Below the pieces are notes generated by a model. The model made no database searches and was not told where the DNA came from. It saw only the letters and a program-made list of their open reading frames with translations. Source: Mesorhizobium amorphae (GTDB taxonomy: Bacteria > Pseudomonadota > Alphaproteobacteria > Rhizobiales > Rhizobiaceae). Taken from it: DNA of 64,000 nt. This document shows, one piece after another, positions 32,797 to 42,068 of the stretch. The stretch spans positions 124,001 through 188,000 of the forward strand of contig NZ_JHQS01000051.1 in the NCBI RefSeq assembly GCF_014843845.1, read 5' to 3'. The position numbers and the translations under genes were made by a program. Position 1 is the first letter of the stretch; every line of letters starts with the position of its first letter.

Positions 32797-34128
32797 TTAC
32801 GCCGACCGTGTCCAGGCGTCGAGGCTTTCGACTTGAGCGTCGCCCAGCTCGCCGACGACGCGGTCGCGACCGGCCGCTTTGGCCTTGTAGAGACGCTGGT
32901 CGGCCAGTGCGAAGACATCGGCGAGGCAGCGGGTCGTCTCGCTGAGGCTGGAGATGCCGACGCTGACGGTAAGGTCGAATTTGCTGGTGCCGGCCGAGGC
33001 CTTGACGGCATGCCGGATGCTTTCGCCGAGAAGCCTTGCGACGGCATGCGGCTGCGCGCAAAGGATGGCGAATTCCTCGCCGCCGATGCGGAACACCTTG
33101 TGTTCGGCGCCGGCGGCCTCGGTCAGCACGGCGGCGATCGACTTCAGCACCTTGTCGCCCTCGGTATGACCGAAACGGTCGTTGATCGATTTGAAATGGT
33201 CGACATCGACGATCAGCAGGCTGAGCGGTTTGGCGGTCGGCAGACTGGCCGCGATGGCAGCTTCGCCGTCGGTTTCGAAGCTGCCGCGATGCAGCAGGCC
33301 GGTCAGGCCGTCACGGCCGACATGCTTGACCAGGGCCTCGTAGCGCTCGCGATAGGTCAGCGTGTCGAAGATGTCAGACAGGCCGCGCGGCACGGTGATC
33401 GGGCGCGCCTCAAACCATTTGAGATAGGCAATCAGCATCAGGCTGTAGACAAGGGCCGCGCCCATCTTGGCGAACCAGCCGCCGAAGAAGACCGCGATCG
33501 GTGCACCGGCGACGAAATGCAGCGCGGTGAAGAAACCCGCCTGGTCGAAGGTCAGCACGCAGGCGACGCAGACCAGAATGCGGGCAAAGGGCGCATTGCG
33601 CAGGTAACGGCCGAGCTTTTCGTAGAGCAGGATGATCAGGATGGCGTCGACGAACAGAAGCGACGTGCCCCACACCATCAGCCAGCCCAACTGGTCGATG
33701 AAGCCGATGTCGGGAAGCTTGCCGTCGGCAAGCGGTGAAATCGTATGCAGGCGAAGGATCAGCACCAGGCCGATCATCAGCGCGTTGCCGAGCAGCAGGC
33801 CATGGATGGGCTGCCGCACCGTAGCCGCGTCTTCCTTGATGTAGAGCAGAAGCAGCATCACCAGCTTGCCGGAAAACAGCACGGCCGAACCCGGTGAAAC
33901 CATGCCGAAGGGCAGGGCGACGTAAAACACGCTGGCGAGATAGGTCTCGAGGAAGTGCATGACGCCGAGCGCGCAGATGAAGACGCCGAGGCCGATGCGA
34001 TCCCGCAAGCGGAACAGCGTGACCATGACGCCGAAGTAGAGAACCGCCTCGGCAAGGAGCAGGAAACCGTTCAGCAATCCGTCGATCCGATCTCTCCTCG
34101 GAAATCGCGGCTTGCCAGCGATTTCCAT
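32797..34128 (-). CDS. Membrane-bound diguanylate cyclase (GGDEF)
   Basis: The product is about 443 residues from the ATG at 34128. Residues about 18-245 contain six to seven hydrophobic helices, an integral membrane sensor I cannot assign to a named MASE family. The C-terminal GGDEF domain (about 270-430) has D-G-L-T-G-L-L-H-R, D-V-D-H-F-K-S-I-N-D-R-F-G-H and an active-site G-G-E-E-F, so it should make cyclic di-GMP from GTP. The RxxD inhibitory site normally just before the active site is absent (A-E-H-K in its place). Single gene; the frame upstream of 34128 has no similarity. Confidence 0.88.
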   Translation of the reverse strand: MEIAGKPRFPRRDRIDGLLNGFLLLAEAVLYFGVMVTLFRLRDRIGLGVFICALGVMHFLETYLASVFYVALPFGMVSPGSAVLFSGKLVMLLLLYIKEDAATVRQPIHGLLLGNALMIGLVLILRLHTISPLADGKLPDIGFIDQLGWLMVWGTSLLFVDAILIILLYEKLGRYLRNAPFARILVCVACVLTFDQAGFFTALHFVAGAPIAVFFGGWFAKMGAALVYSLMLIAYLKWFEARPITVPRGLSDIFDTLTYRERYEALVKHVGRDGLTGLLHRGSFETDGEAAIAASLPTAKPLSLLIVDVDHFKSINDRFGHTEGDKVLKSIAAVLTEAAGAEHKVFRIGGEEFAILCAQPHAVARLLGESIRHAVKASAGTSKFDLTVSVGISSLSETTRCLADVFALADQRLYKAKAAGRDRVVGELGDAQVESLDAWTRSA

Positions 34129-34345
34129 TCGACACCGTTTTGACGCGGAATGATTAACCGGTGCTTTCGTGAGGTGGTGCAGTGAACCGAAACGTCGATA
34201 ATCTGGCGACCTCACCAGCCTGACGAAAGCTTCGGGAATGACCCGAGGCCACCGAAAGCGATTGCCGTTCGGCCCGGCATCGCCTACATAGCGCGCAACC
34301 TCCATTCAATCCGACATTTTCGGTCAATTATCAGGGAAAGCGCGC

Positions 34346-35995
34346 GTGGCACGCCAGTTCATCTATCACATGGCCGGCCTCAACAAGGCCTACGGCACCA
34401 AGAAGGTGCTCGAGAACATCCATCTGTCCTTCTATCCCGACGCCAAGATCGGCATTCTCGGCCCCAACGGCGCCGGCAAGTCGACGATCCTCAAGATCAT
34501 GGCCGGCATCGACAAGGACTGGAACGGCGAGGCGTGGCTGGCCGAGGGAGCTACCGTCGGCTATTTGGCGCAGGAGCCGGCGCTCGACGCGAAGAAGACC
34601 GTATTCGAGAACGTCATGGAAGGCGTTGCCGCCAAGACCGCCATCATCGAGCGCTACAACGAATTGATGATGAACTATTCCGACGAGACGGCGGACGAGT
34701 CGGCCAAGCTCCAGGACGAGATGGACCGGTTGAACCTGTGGGATCTCGAACAGCAGGTCGAGATGGCGATGGAAGCGCTGGGCTGCCCGCCCAAGGATTC
34801 CGAAGTCACCAAGCTGTCGGGCGGTGAGCGCCGCCGCGTCGCGCTCTGCCAGCTGCTGCTGCGCCAGCCCGACCTTCTGCTGCTCGACGAACCGACCAAC
34901 CATCTCGACGCCGAAACCACGGCGTGGCTGGAAAAGCATCTGCGCGCCTATCCGGGCGCGGTGATGATCATCACCCACGATCGCTACTTCCTCGACAATG
35001 TCACCGGCTGGATCCTGGAACTCGACCGCGGCCGCGGCATTCCCTATGAGGGCAACTACACTAAATACCTCGAAGCCAAGGCCAAGCGGCTCAAGCAGGA
35101 AGGCCGCGAGGACGATGCCCGCCAGCGCGCCATCGGGCGCGAGCGCGAGTGGATCCAGTCCAGCCCGAAGGCCCGCCAGACCAAGTCCAAGGCGCGTATC
35201 AAGGCGTTCGAGGACCTGCTGGTCGCCGCCGACAGCCGCCGTCCGACCGATACGCAGATCGTCATCCCGCATGGCGAGCGCCTCGGCAATGTGGTGATCG
35301 AGGTCGCCGATTTGTCGAAGGGCTTTAACGACACGCTCCTGATCGAGGGCCTGGAGTTCAAGCTCCCGCCGGGCGGCATCGTCGGCGTCATCGGTCCGAA
35401 CGGCGCCGGCAAGACGACGCTGTTCAAGATGATCACGGGCCAGGAAAAGCCGGACGCCGGCACGATCCGCGTCGGCGAGACGGTCAAGCTCGGCTATGTC
35501 GACCAGAGCCGCGACGCGCTCGATCCGTCGAAGACTGTGTGGGAAGAGATTTCGGGCGGCGCCGAAGTGGTCAAGCTCGGCAAATACGAAGCCAATACGC
35601 GCGCCTACTGCTCGTCGTTCAACTTCCGCGGCCAGGACCAGCAGCAGAAGGTCGGCAACCTCTCCGGCGGTCAGCGCAACCGCGTGCATCTGGCCAAGAT
35701 GCTGAAGACCGGCGGCAATGTGCTGCTGCTCGACGAGCCGACCAACGACCTCGACACCGAAACGCTGGCCGCGCTCGAAGACGCGCTGGAAAGCTTCGCC
35801 GGCTGCGCCGTCATCATCTCCCACGATCGTATGTTCCTCGATCGCCTGGCGACGCACATCCTCGCCTTCGAGGGCGACAGCCATGTCGAATGGTTCGAGG
35901 GCAATTTCGAGGATTACGAGCAGGACAAGATCCGGCGCCTCGGACCGGATGCCGTCAACCCGCACCGGATGACGTATAAGAGGCTGACGCGGTAG
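34346..35995 (+). CDS. ettA: Energy-dependent translational throttle protein EttA (ABC-F)
   Basis: The product is 549 residues from a GTG with AGGGAA upstream, close to the usual EttA length. It has two ABC domains: Walker A G-P-N-G-A-G-K-S-T near 39-47, signature L-S-G-G-E-R-R-R near 158-165, then a charged linker (about 245-300), then Walker A G-P-N-G-A-G-K-T-T near 352-360 and signature L-S-G-G-Q-R-N-R near 440-447. No membrane segment is present. EttA binds the ribosomal E site and gates the first elongation cycle according to the ATP/ADP ratio. The gene is monocistronic or cotranscribed with tam 48 bases downstream. Confidence 0.93.
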   Translation: MARQFIYHMAGLNKAYGTKKVLENIHLSFYPDAKIGILGPNGAGKSTILKIMAGIDKDWNGEAWLAEGATVGYLAQEPALDAKKTVFENVMEGVAAKTAIIERYNELMMNYSDETADESAKLQDEMDRLNLWDLEQQVEMAMEALGCPPKDSEVTKLSGGERRRVALCQLLLRQPDLLLLDEPTNHLDAETTAWLEKHLRAYPGAVMIITHDRYFLDNVTGWILELDRGRGIPYEGNYTKYLEAKAKRLKQEGREDDARQRAIGREREWIQSSPKARQTKSKARIKAFEDLLVAADSRRPTDTQIVIPHGERLGNVVIEVADLSKGFNDTLLIEGLEFKLPPGGIVGVIGPNGAGKTTLFKMITGQEKPDAGTIRVGETVKLGYVDQSRDALDPSKTVWEEISGGAEVVKLGKYEANTRAYCSSFNFRGQDQQQKVGNLSGGQRNRVHLAKMLKTGGNVLLLDEPTNDLDTETLAALEDALESFAGCAVIISHDRMFLDRLATHILAFEGDSHVEWFEGNFEDYEQDKIRRLGPDAVNPHRMTYKRLTR

Positions 35996-36042
35996 GATAT
36001 TTGTCGGGGCGGCGAATTCTCCAGGTGATCTGAGGAGCTGAC

Positions 36043-36810
36043 ATGGCTGATTGGTCCGCCGCCCAATATCTGAAATTCGAGGACGAGCGCACGCGGCCCG
36101 CGCGCGATCTCGTCCAGCAAGTGCCGGTGGATTTTCCGCGCCAGGTCGTCGATATTGGCTGCGGACCGGGCAATTCGACCGAGCTTCTGGTCGAGCGCTG
36201 GCCAGACGCCCAAGTCAGCGGCTTCGACACTTCGCCCGACATGATCGAGAAGGCGAGGGCGCGCCTGCCCGATGTCACCTTCGATCTGGCGGATGCGGCA
36301 ACATGGCAGCCGGAGAACCCGGTCGACGTGGTCTTCGCCAATGCGGTGTTCCAGTGGCTGCCGGAGCATCCGGCCGTCTTCCAGCGGCTGATGGGTTTCC
36401 TGGCGCCGGGCGGCGCGCTTGCCATTCAGATGCCGGACAATCTTGGCGAGGACTCGCATCGCCTGATGCGGGAGACGGCCGCCGAGATGCCGTTTGCCGC
36501 AAAGATGGAAGGAGCGGCGCGCGGGCAGCTGCCGCCGGTTTCGTTCTACTATGATCTTCTGTCGCCCCTCTCGGACCGACTCGATATCTGGCACACGATC
36601 TACAACCACCCGCTGGCCGACGCTGAAGCGATCGTCGAATGGGTGAAGTCGACGGGCTTGAAGCCGTTCCTAGATCCGCTCGACGCGGACGAGAAGACCA
36701 TGTTCCTCGACCACTACACCGCAAAGATCGCAGAGGCCTATCCGAGGACGGCGGACGGCAAGGTCCTGCTGCGCTTCCCCCGTATCTTCATCGTCGCCAA
36801 GAGAGCCTGA
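36043..36810 (+). CDS. tam: Trans-aconitate 2-methyltransferase
   Basis: The product is 255 residues. The opening W-S-A-A-Q-Y-L-K-F-E-D-E-R-T-R-P-A is characteristic of Tam, followed by SAM motif I V-V-D-I-G-C-G-P-G-N-S-T at 35-46 and D-T-S-P-D-M-I-E-K-A. Tam methylates trans-aconitate, a spontaneous isomer that inhibits the citric acid cycle. It follows ettA by 48 bases on the same strand. Confidence 0.9.
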   Translation: MADWSAAQYLKFEDERTRPARDLVQQVPVDFPRQVVDIGCGPGNSTELLVERWPDAQVSGFDTSPDMIEKARARLPDVTFDLADAATWQPENPVDVVFANAVFQWLPEHPAVFQRLMGFLAPGGALAIQMPDNLGEDSHRLMRETAAEMPFAAKMEGAARGQLPPVSFYYDLLSPLSDRLDIWHTIYNHPLADAEAIVEWVKSTGLKPFLDPLDADEKTMFLDHYTAKIAEAYPRTADGKVLLRFPRIFIVAKRA

Positions 36811-36954
36811 CCGCGTGTCGGTCAACTCACCGCGATAGAAACGGGAAATGGCGGTTTAAGCTGGCATAAACCGGCCAAATGCGACAAGGGTTGCACCGGG
36901 CCGTCTATGCGCCCACATCAAGCCCGCAACGCCCGCGCATGGGACGGATTGGAA

Positions 36955-38076
36955 ATGCATCGCGTCATCATCAGCGGCATCGGCGTCGAAATCCCTGGAC
37001 CCAAGATCACCAATGAAGAGCTGGTCGCCAGCTTCAACGCCTGGGTCGACATGGAGAATGCGCGCCGCTCGACCTCGGGGGAGACGCTGCTGCAGAAGTC
37101 GGACAGCGACTTCATCGTCCATGCCTCGGGCGTCCAGACCCGGCATGTGATCGAGCGGGAAGGCATCCTCGATCCGACGCGGATGGCGCCGCGCATACCG
37201 GCGCGGCCCGACGATGCGCTGTCGCTGCAGGCCGAGTTCGGCGTCGCCTCGGCCAGGAAGGCGCTCGACCATGCCGGGTTGAAGCCGTCCGATATCGACC
37301 TGGTGATCTGCTCGGCCTCGCACCACCAGCGGCCCTATCCGGCGATCGCCATCGAAATGCAGCAGGCCCTGGGCACCAAGGGCGCCGGCTTCGATATGGG
37401 GCTTGGCTGCTCGTCGGCCGCGGCGGCGCTGCACATCGCGGTCAATCTGGTGCGGGCCGGCGCGCACAAGCGCGTGCTGGTGACGACGCCGGAGATCATC
37501 ACGGGTCATCTCAACTTCCGCGACCGGCAGACGCATTTCATCTTCGGCGATGCTTCGGTGTCGATGGTCGTCGAGGGGCTCGATCAGGGCGAGAAGCGGC
37601 CGGGGCGTTTTCAGGTGCTCGACACCCGCACCTGGACGCAGATGTCGAACAACATCCGCACCAATCTCGGCTACCATACCCGCACCGCCCAGGACGATCC
37701 CTATATGATCAACCTGGAAGGCAATCTGATCAAGCAGGTCGGTAACAAGGTGTTCAAGGAAGTCACCGTCGCTGGCCACAAATTCATCGTCGAATTCCTG
37801 GCCGAGCACGGGCAGACGCCGCAAGGCATCCGCCGCTTCTGGCTGCATCAGGCCAATGCGCGCATGAACGCCATGATCCTGAAACTCGCCTTCGGCCACG
37901 AGGTCGACCATGATCGCGCGCCGATGGTGCTGGAGCGCCTCGGCAATACCGCCGGCGCCGGCGCCATCATCGCGCTATCCGAGAACCACGCCGACATGAA
38001 GCCCGGCGACTACGGCCTGCTCTGCGCCTTCGGCGCGGGATATTCGATCGGCGGCGCGCTGCTGCGCATGCTGTGA
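36955..38076 (+). CDS. Beta-ketoacyl-ACP synthase III (KAS III) family protein, orphan
   Basis: The product is 373 residues, about 50 longer than typical FabH. The KAS III catalytic triad is visible: Cys152 in L-G-C-S-S-A-A-A, His298 in W-L-H-Q-A-N-A, and Asn331 in L-G-N-T-A-G-A. Extra length lies mainly near 28-85 and 210-260. KAS III enzymes condense an acyl-CoA with malonyl-ACP; this divergent type usually works outside primary fatty acid synthesis. No acyl carrier protein or biotin gene is near, so the substrate is unknown. It ends 2 bases before the stop of the convergent methyltransferase gene. Confidence 0.85.
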   Translation: MHRVIISGIGVEIPGPKITNEELVASFNAWVDMENARRSTSGETLLQKSDSDFIVHASGVQTRHVIEREGILDPTRMAPRIPARPDDALSLQAEFGVASARKALDHAGLKPSDIDLVICSASHHQRPYPAIAIEMQQALGTKGAGFDMGLGCSSAAAALHIAVNLVRAGAHKRVLVTTPEIITGHLNFRDRQTHFIFGDASVSMVVEGLDQGEKRPGRFQVLDTRTWTQMSNNIRTNLGYHTRTAQDDPYMINLEGNLIKQVGNKVFKEVTVAGHKFIVEFLAEHGQTPQGIRRFWLHQANARMNAMILKLAFGHEVDHDRAPMVLERLGNTAGAGAIIALSENHADMKPGDYGLLCAFGAGYSIGGALLRML

Positions 38077-38077
38077 T

Positions 38078-38644
38078 CTAGGCGGGTGCGAACGGCACCA
38101 GCATTGGAACGCGCGTGGCATAGTCGTCATAGGCGCTACCCAGTTCGCAGCGCAGGAACTGTCCCTCCAGCCTTGCCTTCACAATGATACCGATGGTGAG
38201 CAGGGCGGCGCCGGCGATGCCCCAGATCGTGCCCTTGGCCGCCATGGTGGCGAGGATCGCCAGCAGCAGGCCGGTGTAGATCGGGTGCCGGACCAAGCCA
38301 TAGGGGCCGGTGTCGACGACGTGGTGATCCGCCTTGGCGGTAATGGTACCCGACCACAGCCGGCCGAGATGTAGCCTGGCCCACCACGAGAAGACGAGGC
38401 CGGTCGCGATCAGCGCGACGCAGATCCACGCCTCGGTGAGGTTGGGCGTCCAGAGCCGCAGCCGCCCGACATAGCCGTGCGCCGGAACGAAGAGCAGGAT
38501 CACACCGACCATCCACAGGGCGCGATAACGAAGTTCCGCCTGCAGGCCGGCGCGCTTCTCAACGGGGTCGGACCAGAAGGCGGCCGCGAGCCAGGAGACG
38601 ACCCAAATCTGCCAGAGCGCGGCGATTGCGGCTGCGGCATGCAT
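38078..38644 (-). CDS. Isoprenylcysteine carboxyl methyltransferase (ICMT)-like membrane protein
   Basis: The product is 188 residues from the ATG at 38644, which has AGGAGG about 12 bases upstream. Four to five membrane helices are predicted, and the C-terminal SAM-binding motif D-T-G-P-Y-G-L-V-R-H-P-I-Y-T-G near 114-128 is diagnostic of the ICMT/NnrU-like family. Bacterial members methylate unknown or lipid-like substrates at the membrane. It is convergent with the KAS III gene and seems to be transcribed alone. Confidence 0.83.
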   Translation of the reverse strand: MHAAAAIAALWQIWVVSWLAAAFWSDPVEKRAGLQAELRYRALWMVGVILLFVPAHGYVGRLRLWTPNLTEAWICVALIATGLVFSWWARLHLGRLWSGTITAKADHHVVDTGPYGLVRHPIYTGLLLAILATMAAKGTIWGIAGAALLTIGIIVKARLEGQFLRCELGSAYDDYATRVPMLVPFAPA

Positions 38645-38853
38645 GATGACGCGTCTCCTCCTGACGCCAGTATCAAGTCGACGCAGCACGGCGGCAATCG
38701 GCGCCCGGCCAGAGGACGCGCGATCGGCGGTAAGAAGATCGTGATCGGTGAAGCATCCCATCAACCGGCTCGATCGGATCATCAGCGCTTTGGACTGGAC
38801 CCGGTCCATGGCCGCGGGCTAATTGCGGTTCGTCTTGCAGAAGGAATGAAGCC

Positions 38854-39471
38854 ATGGCGGATCTCTTTGCCGAGACCGAAAATCCGGTCGAAATCCTGCC
38901 GGCGCGAAAGCTCGCGGCGAAAGTGGCGGCGCTCTACGTCGCGCCGTTCGATCACTTCGAAACGCGACCGGTGGAAGAATTGCGGCTCGGCTTCGACGGC
39001 ATCGATGGTGATTTCCATGCTGGCGCCACGCGGCGCTCCGGCGGGCGCGAGCCCTGGTATCCGCGCGGCACCGAGATGCGCAACGAGCGGCAACTGTCGA
39101 TCGTGGCGGCGGACGAACTCGCCATTGTGGCCGAGCGGATGAGCCTCAAGGAGATCAAGCCGGAATGGATCGGCGCCAATCTGCTGATCGAGGGCGTGCA
39201 GCAGCTTTCCATGCTGCCGTCGGGTACGCTCTTCTTCTTCAAGGGCGGCGTCACCATCAAGGTCGATGCGCAGAACGGGCCATGCCGCATCGCCGGGCGC
39301 TCAGTCGCCGAACATGCCGGGATGGCCGACCACGAGGCTGGCGCGCTGGCCTTTCCGAAAGCGGCCAAGCGGCTGCGCGGCCTCGTCGCTTGGGTCGAAA
39401 AGCCCGGCACGATTGTTGCCGGCGAAGAGATCTCGGTGCGCGTGCCCGAGCAGTGGATCTACCGCGCCTAA
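38854..39471 (+). CDS. MOSC-domain protein
   Basis: The product is 205 residues covering one MOSC (molybdenum cofactor sulfurase C-terminal) domain. The conserved Cys expected to carry sulfur or bind molybdenum cofactor lies in N-G-P-C-R-I-A-G near 145-152, with I-G-A-N-L-L-I-E-G near 107-115 before it. Such stand-alone proteins detoxify or transfer sulfur/cofactor groups, mostly unassigned. The stop overlaps by 4 bases the stop of the convergent aminotransferase pseudogene. Confidence 0.83.
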   Translation: MADLFAETENPVEILPARKLAAKVAALYVAPFDHFETRPVEELRLGFDGIDGDFHAGATRRSGGREPWYPRGTEMRNERQLSIVAADELAIVAERMSLKEIKPEWIGANLLIEGVQQLSMLPSGTLFFFKGGVTIKVDAQNGPCRIAGRSVAEHAGMADHEAGALAFPKAAKRLRGLVAWVEKPGTIVAGEEISVRVPEQWIYRA

Positions 39472-40429
39472 GTGTAGGACACCGGGCTCGACCAGGCTGG
39501 GTCCTCGTGCTTTTGCCAATAGAGCGCCATCAGCCGACTGGTGATGGCGCCAACTTGGCCGTCGGCGACCGAAATGCCGTCGATCACCGTCACCGGCATG
39601 ATGCCGCCGGCGGTCGAGGTGATGAAGACCTCGTCGGCTGCCTTCAGCGCGGCGACGCTGACATCGGCGGCGGAGGCGGCAAGCCCTGCCTCGGCACAGA
39701 GATCGAAGACGGTGCGCCGCGTGATGCCGGGCAGGACGCCAACGGCCGGCGTTTTCAGCTTTCCATCCTTGACACAGAACACGTTGAAGCCCGGACCTTC
39801 GGCGACATTGCCGTTGAAATCGAGGATCAGCGCCGTTTCGGCGCCGCGGTCATAAGCGTCGTAGAGACCACGCACCAGATCGAGCCAGTGGTAGTTCTTG
39901 ATCGACGGGTCGATCGAGGCCGGCGGGATGCGCACCTTGTCGCTGATCGCGACATTGAGGCCGCGCCGCAACTGCTCGGCATTGGCGACCGAGCCGAACG
40001 GGACGGCGAAGGTCATGAAGCGATTGATCGCCTGGCGCGGGTCGCGGCTGAAAGTAGGCGAAGCGCCTCGCGTGCACAGCATCTCGACATAAGCGGCGCG
40101 GTGGCCGGATAGAGCCACGCAATCGTGCAGGATCCCGGCGACGCCATCGCGGTCGAACGGGATCGTATGCGCAGCCTCTCCAACCCGCCGAAGAAGCGGT
40201 CGAGATGCAGGTCGAGACGGAAGAAGCGGCCGTCCCAGACATGCACCGTGTCATAAGTGGCGTCGGAATGCAGAAAACCCCAATCCAGCACCGAGATTTT
40301 TGCTTGGGACATCGGCAGGTATTGGCCATCGAGGAAGGCGACGCCGTCTGGATAGGAATGCGGGTCTAAGTGGCGCTCGGAAAGAGGCGGTAGCGGCATG
40401 GCTCGCTCCGTTGCAACGTTTCGGCTCAT
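39468..40429 (-). pseudogene. D-amino acid aminotransferase (class IV), frameshifted
   Basis: Two reading frames together give one class IV aminotransferase of the usual length (about 320 codons). The first part begins at 40429 (GGAG 8 bases upstream) and carries F-L-D-G-Q-Y-L-P-M-S-Q-A-K-I-S-V-L-D-W-G; it stays in frame to L-E-R-L-R near 40170. Homology then continues in another frame with I-P-F-D-R-D-G-V-A and C-V-A-L-S-G-H through to the C-terminal S-T-A-G-G-I-M-P-V-T. The switch falls in GATCGTATGCGC (40161-40172) and fits one missing base. Everything else looks intact, including codon use, so it is either a very recent mutation or a sequencing error. Confidence 0.82.
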
Positions 40430-40579
40430 CGCAAACTCTCCTTGTCCAAGGCTCGATCCATGGTCAGGCTAGCGTCGCTCAGCGCGTTACATAGAGCCAC
40501 CTATGCGCTGCTCTTTGTTCTAGGTGGAATGTTGGTTTTCCCTTACGGTTGCCGGCGGGACTATCAGGCCGGAGGGGAG

Positions 40580-41092
40580 ATGGACAGGCATACGGGGCTT
40601 GGTGCAATCATCTTTGCGATGATCGTTTTCGTTGGCAGCAGCGAAGCCTTCGCCCAATGCACGCGCGAGGGCGAGGAGCTATGCCAAAGCGGCCAGACAT
40701 ATCGCTGCGAGAAGACCGGTAGCGAACTGACGCCGATCTTCCAGAACGTCCCTTGCGTCGTGAATGTGCCATCCTTGACCGGCACCTGGGTCGGCAATGG
40801 CCATCAAAGCCCGGCCGGAGCCGCCGGCGCCGACTGGTCGATTGCCATGACCATCAACGACAGCGGCGCGTCGATCGACTATCCGTCGCTCAGCTGCGGT
40901 GGATCTCTCACTCAGATTTCGAGGGACAACAGCTCGGCGGAGTTCCGGGAGAGCATCACCTATGGCCAGGACAAATGCGTCGATGGCGGCACGATCACCG
41001 TCAGATTTTTCAAGGGAAACCTGTCCTGGGTCTGGGTCGGGCAGGCAGATGGCCAGTCCTATAACGCCGTCGCCGTACTAACGCGGCAGTAG
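40580..41092 (+). CDS. Secreted Cys-rich protein of unknown function
   Basis: The product is 170 residues from the ATG at 40580 with a GGAGGGG ribosome binding site. A signal peptide (about 1-25, ending A-F-A) precedes a short Cys-rich stretch (Cys at about 27, 35, 43 and 55), then a beta-rich domain starting L-T-G-T-W-V-G-N-G with two more Cys. The second part resembles small secreted lipocalin-like or binding domains only in general pattern. I do not recognise the family. The frame is open upstream to 40442 but that part has no natural signal. Confidence 0.65.
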   Translation: MDRHTGLGAIIFAMIVFVGSSEAFAQCTREGEELCQSGQTYRCEKTGSELTPIFQNVPCVVNVPSLTGTWVGNGHQSPAGAAGADWSIAMTINDSGASIDYPSLSCGGSLTQISRDNSSAEFRESITYGQDKCVDGGTITVRFFKGNLSWVWVGQADGQSYNAVAVLTRQ

Positions 41093-41104
41093 CGGTTTCT
41101 CGCG

Positions 41105-41419
41105 CTACTCTTCGTCGTCGTCGGAGTCGAGCAGGCGCGTGGCGCGCCAGCGGGTCAGCACGATGTTGGTCTGTTCGATGACGAAGAAACGCGCCGAGTC
41201 GCGGTCATACCCTTCCGCCATTAGCTTTTCGTAATCGGTGTGGACGTGACGGATATGGGCGATGGTCGCCAGCCAGACGGAGATCGACGGCGGCAGATTG
41301 TGCAAGTGCGCCCTGCCGGCGTCGGCGCGGATTTTTTCGATGTCGGCATAGGGCGCCAGCGGCAAAAGCGTAGTCAGCGCCTTGGCGATGGCGCGACGGC
41401 GGTTGGTCGGCGCTTTCAT
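41105..41419 (-). CDS. DUF2293-like protein
   Basis: The product is 104 residues, mostly helical, with a basic N-terminus (K-A-P-T-N-R-R-R) and an acidic end (D-S-D-D-D-E-E). The core L-P-P-S-I-S-V-W-L-A-T-I-A-H-I-R-H-V-H-T-D-Y near 42-63 matches the DUF2293 pattern of rhizobial proteins. No function is known. The start overlaps the stop of the upstream TrmO-like gene by 4 bases, so the pair is translationally coupled. Confidence 0.72.
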   Translation of the reverse strand: MKAPTNRRRAIAKALTTLLPLAPYADIEKIRADAGRAHLHNLPPSISVWLATIAHIRHVHTDYEKLMAEGYDRDSARFFVIEQTNIVLTRWRATRLLDSDDDEE

Positions 41420-41973
41420 GACTCGTCCCGCCCGGCAATGGTCGCATCGGCAAAAGCGTCGGTGGAGGCGAAATAGGGTTTCAGGTCGATGACCGGCGTG
41501 CCGTCGAGCACGTCGATGGCATCGAGTTCGATGCGGCCGCGGTCGAAATCGAGCCCGACGAGCTTCGCCACATGCAACCCGACCGGGTTCGGCCGGGCAG
41601 GGGATCGCAGCGAAAAAACGCCTTTCGGCTCAGCCGCATGGCGGGGTTTCTGCACAATCAGATTCCGCGGCGCATGATGGAGCCAGGACAGGATGATGAC
41701 GTGGCTGGCGCGTTCCAGTCCCGGCAGGCCGTCGCGATAGGGCGGGTCGACCAGCAGCGTGGCACCGCCGCCTGCCTCCCGCGCGGCCCTCATGTTCTTG
41801 GGGCAGGTCTCCCGGCTCGTCCATGGCGAAGCGATGCGGCCGATGAAGACGACGTGGCCATCTGGCGGCATATCGGCCGGATCGGTTTCCAAGAGCCTTT
41901 CGCCGCTACGCGTTTCGAACATGGTTTTCGCCTCGTTCATTCGAAAATCGCTTTCCGCCTGTGGATCATGCAT
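41416..41973 (-). CDS. TrmO/TsaA-like S-adenosylmethionine-dependent tRNA methyltransferase
   Basis: Up to 185 residues; starts at 41973, 41940 and 41922 are all possible (GAGG is 8 bases before the last). The beta-barrel shows the TrmO signatures: F-I-G-R-I-A-S-P-W near 42-50, S-L-R-S-P-A-R-P-N-P-V-G near 122-133 and L-D-G-T-P-V-I-D-L-K-P-Y near 155-166. Characterised TrmO methylates N6-threonylcarbamoyladenosine 37 of tRNA-Thr using SAM. It is divergent from the SAM/SAH-related ArsR-methyltransferase gene. Placement in the family is firm; the tRNA target is inferred. Confidence 0.78.
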   Translation of the reverse strand: MHDPQAESDFRMNEAKTMFETRSGERLLETDPADMPPDGHVVFIGRIASPWTSRETCPKNMRAAREAGGGATLLVDPPYRDGLPGLERASHVIILSWLHHAPRNLIVQKPRHAAEPKGVFSLRSPARPNPVGLHVAKLVGLDFDRGRIELDAIDVLDGTPVIDLKPYFASTDAFADATIAGRDES

Positions 41974-42014
41974 GCGTCATTTTCTTGTCCGGAAGCGACA
42001 TGGGTCTTGCATGG

Positions 42015-42044
42015 TTGTCAAATTCGACATAAACATATGTTTAT
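42015..42044 (+). promoter_or_regulatory. Promoter with perfect palindrome upstream of the ArsR/methyltransferase-metF operon
   Basis: ATAAACATATGTTTAT (42029-42044) is a perfect 16-bp palindrome ending 24 bases before the start codon. TTGTCA at 42015-42020 is a plausible -35, which puts the palindrome over the -10 region, a typical repressor position. The match to the A/T-rich palindromes of SahR-type ArsR regulators of methionine metabolism is from memory, not from a search. Confidence 0.6.
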
Positions 42045-42068
42045 ATCTTTTTCAAAAGAGAAGCGCTC

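Noticed and set aside
34331..35965. Minus-strand frame of about 544 codons
   Set aside because: Antisense to ettA; the periodic composition only mirrors the conserved ABC domains.
41974..42068. Possible SAM riboswitch upstream of the metF operon
   Set aside because: The region is only about 95 bases and holds a simple protein-type palindrome; no riboswitch-like helices were found.
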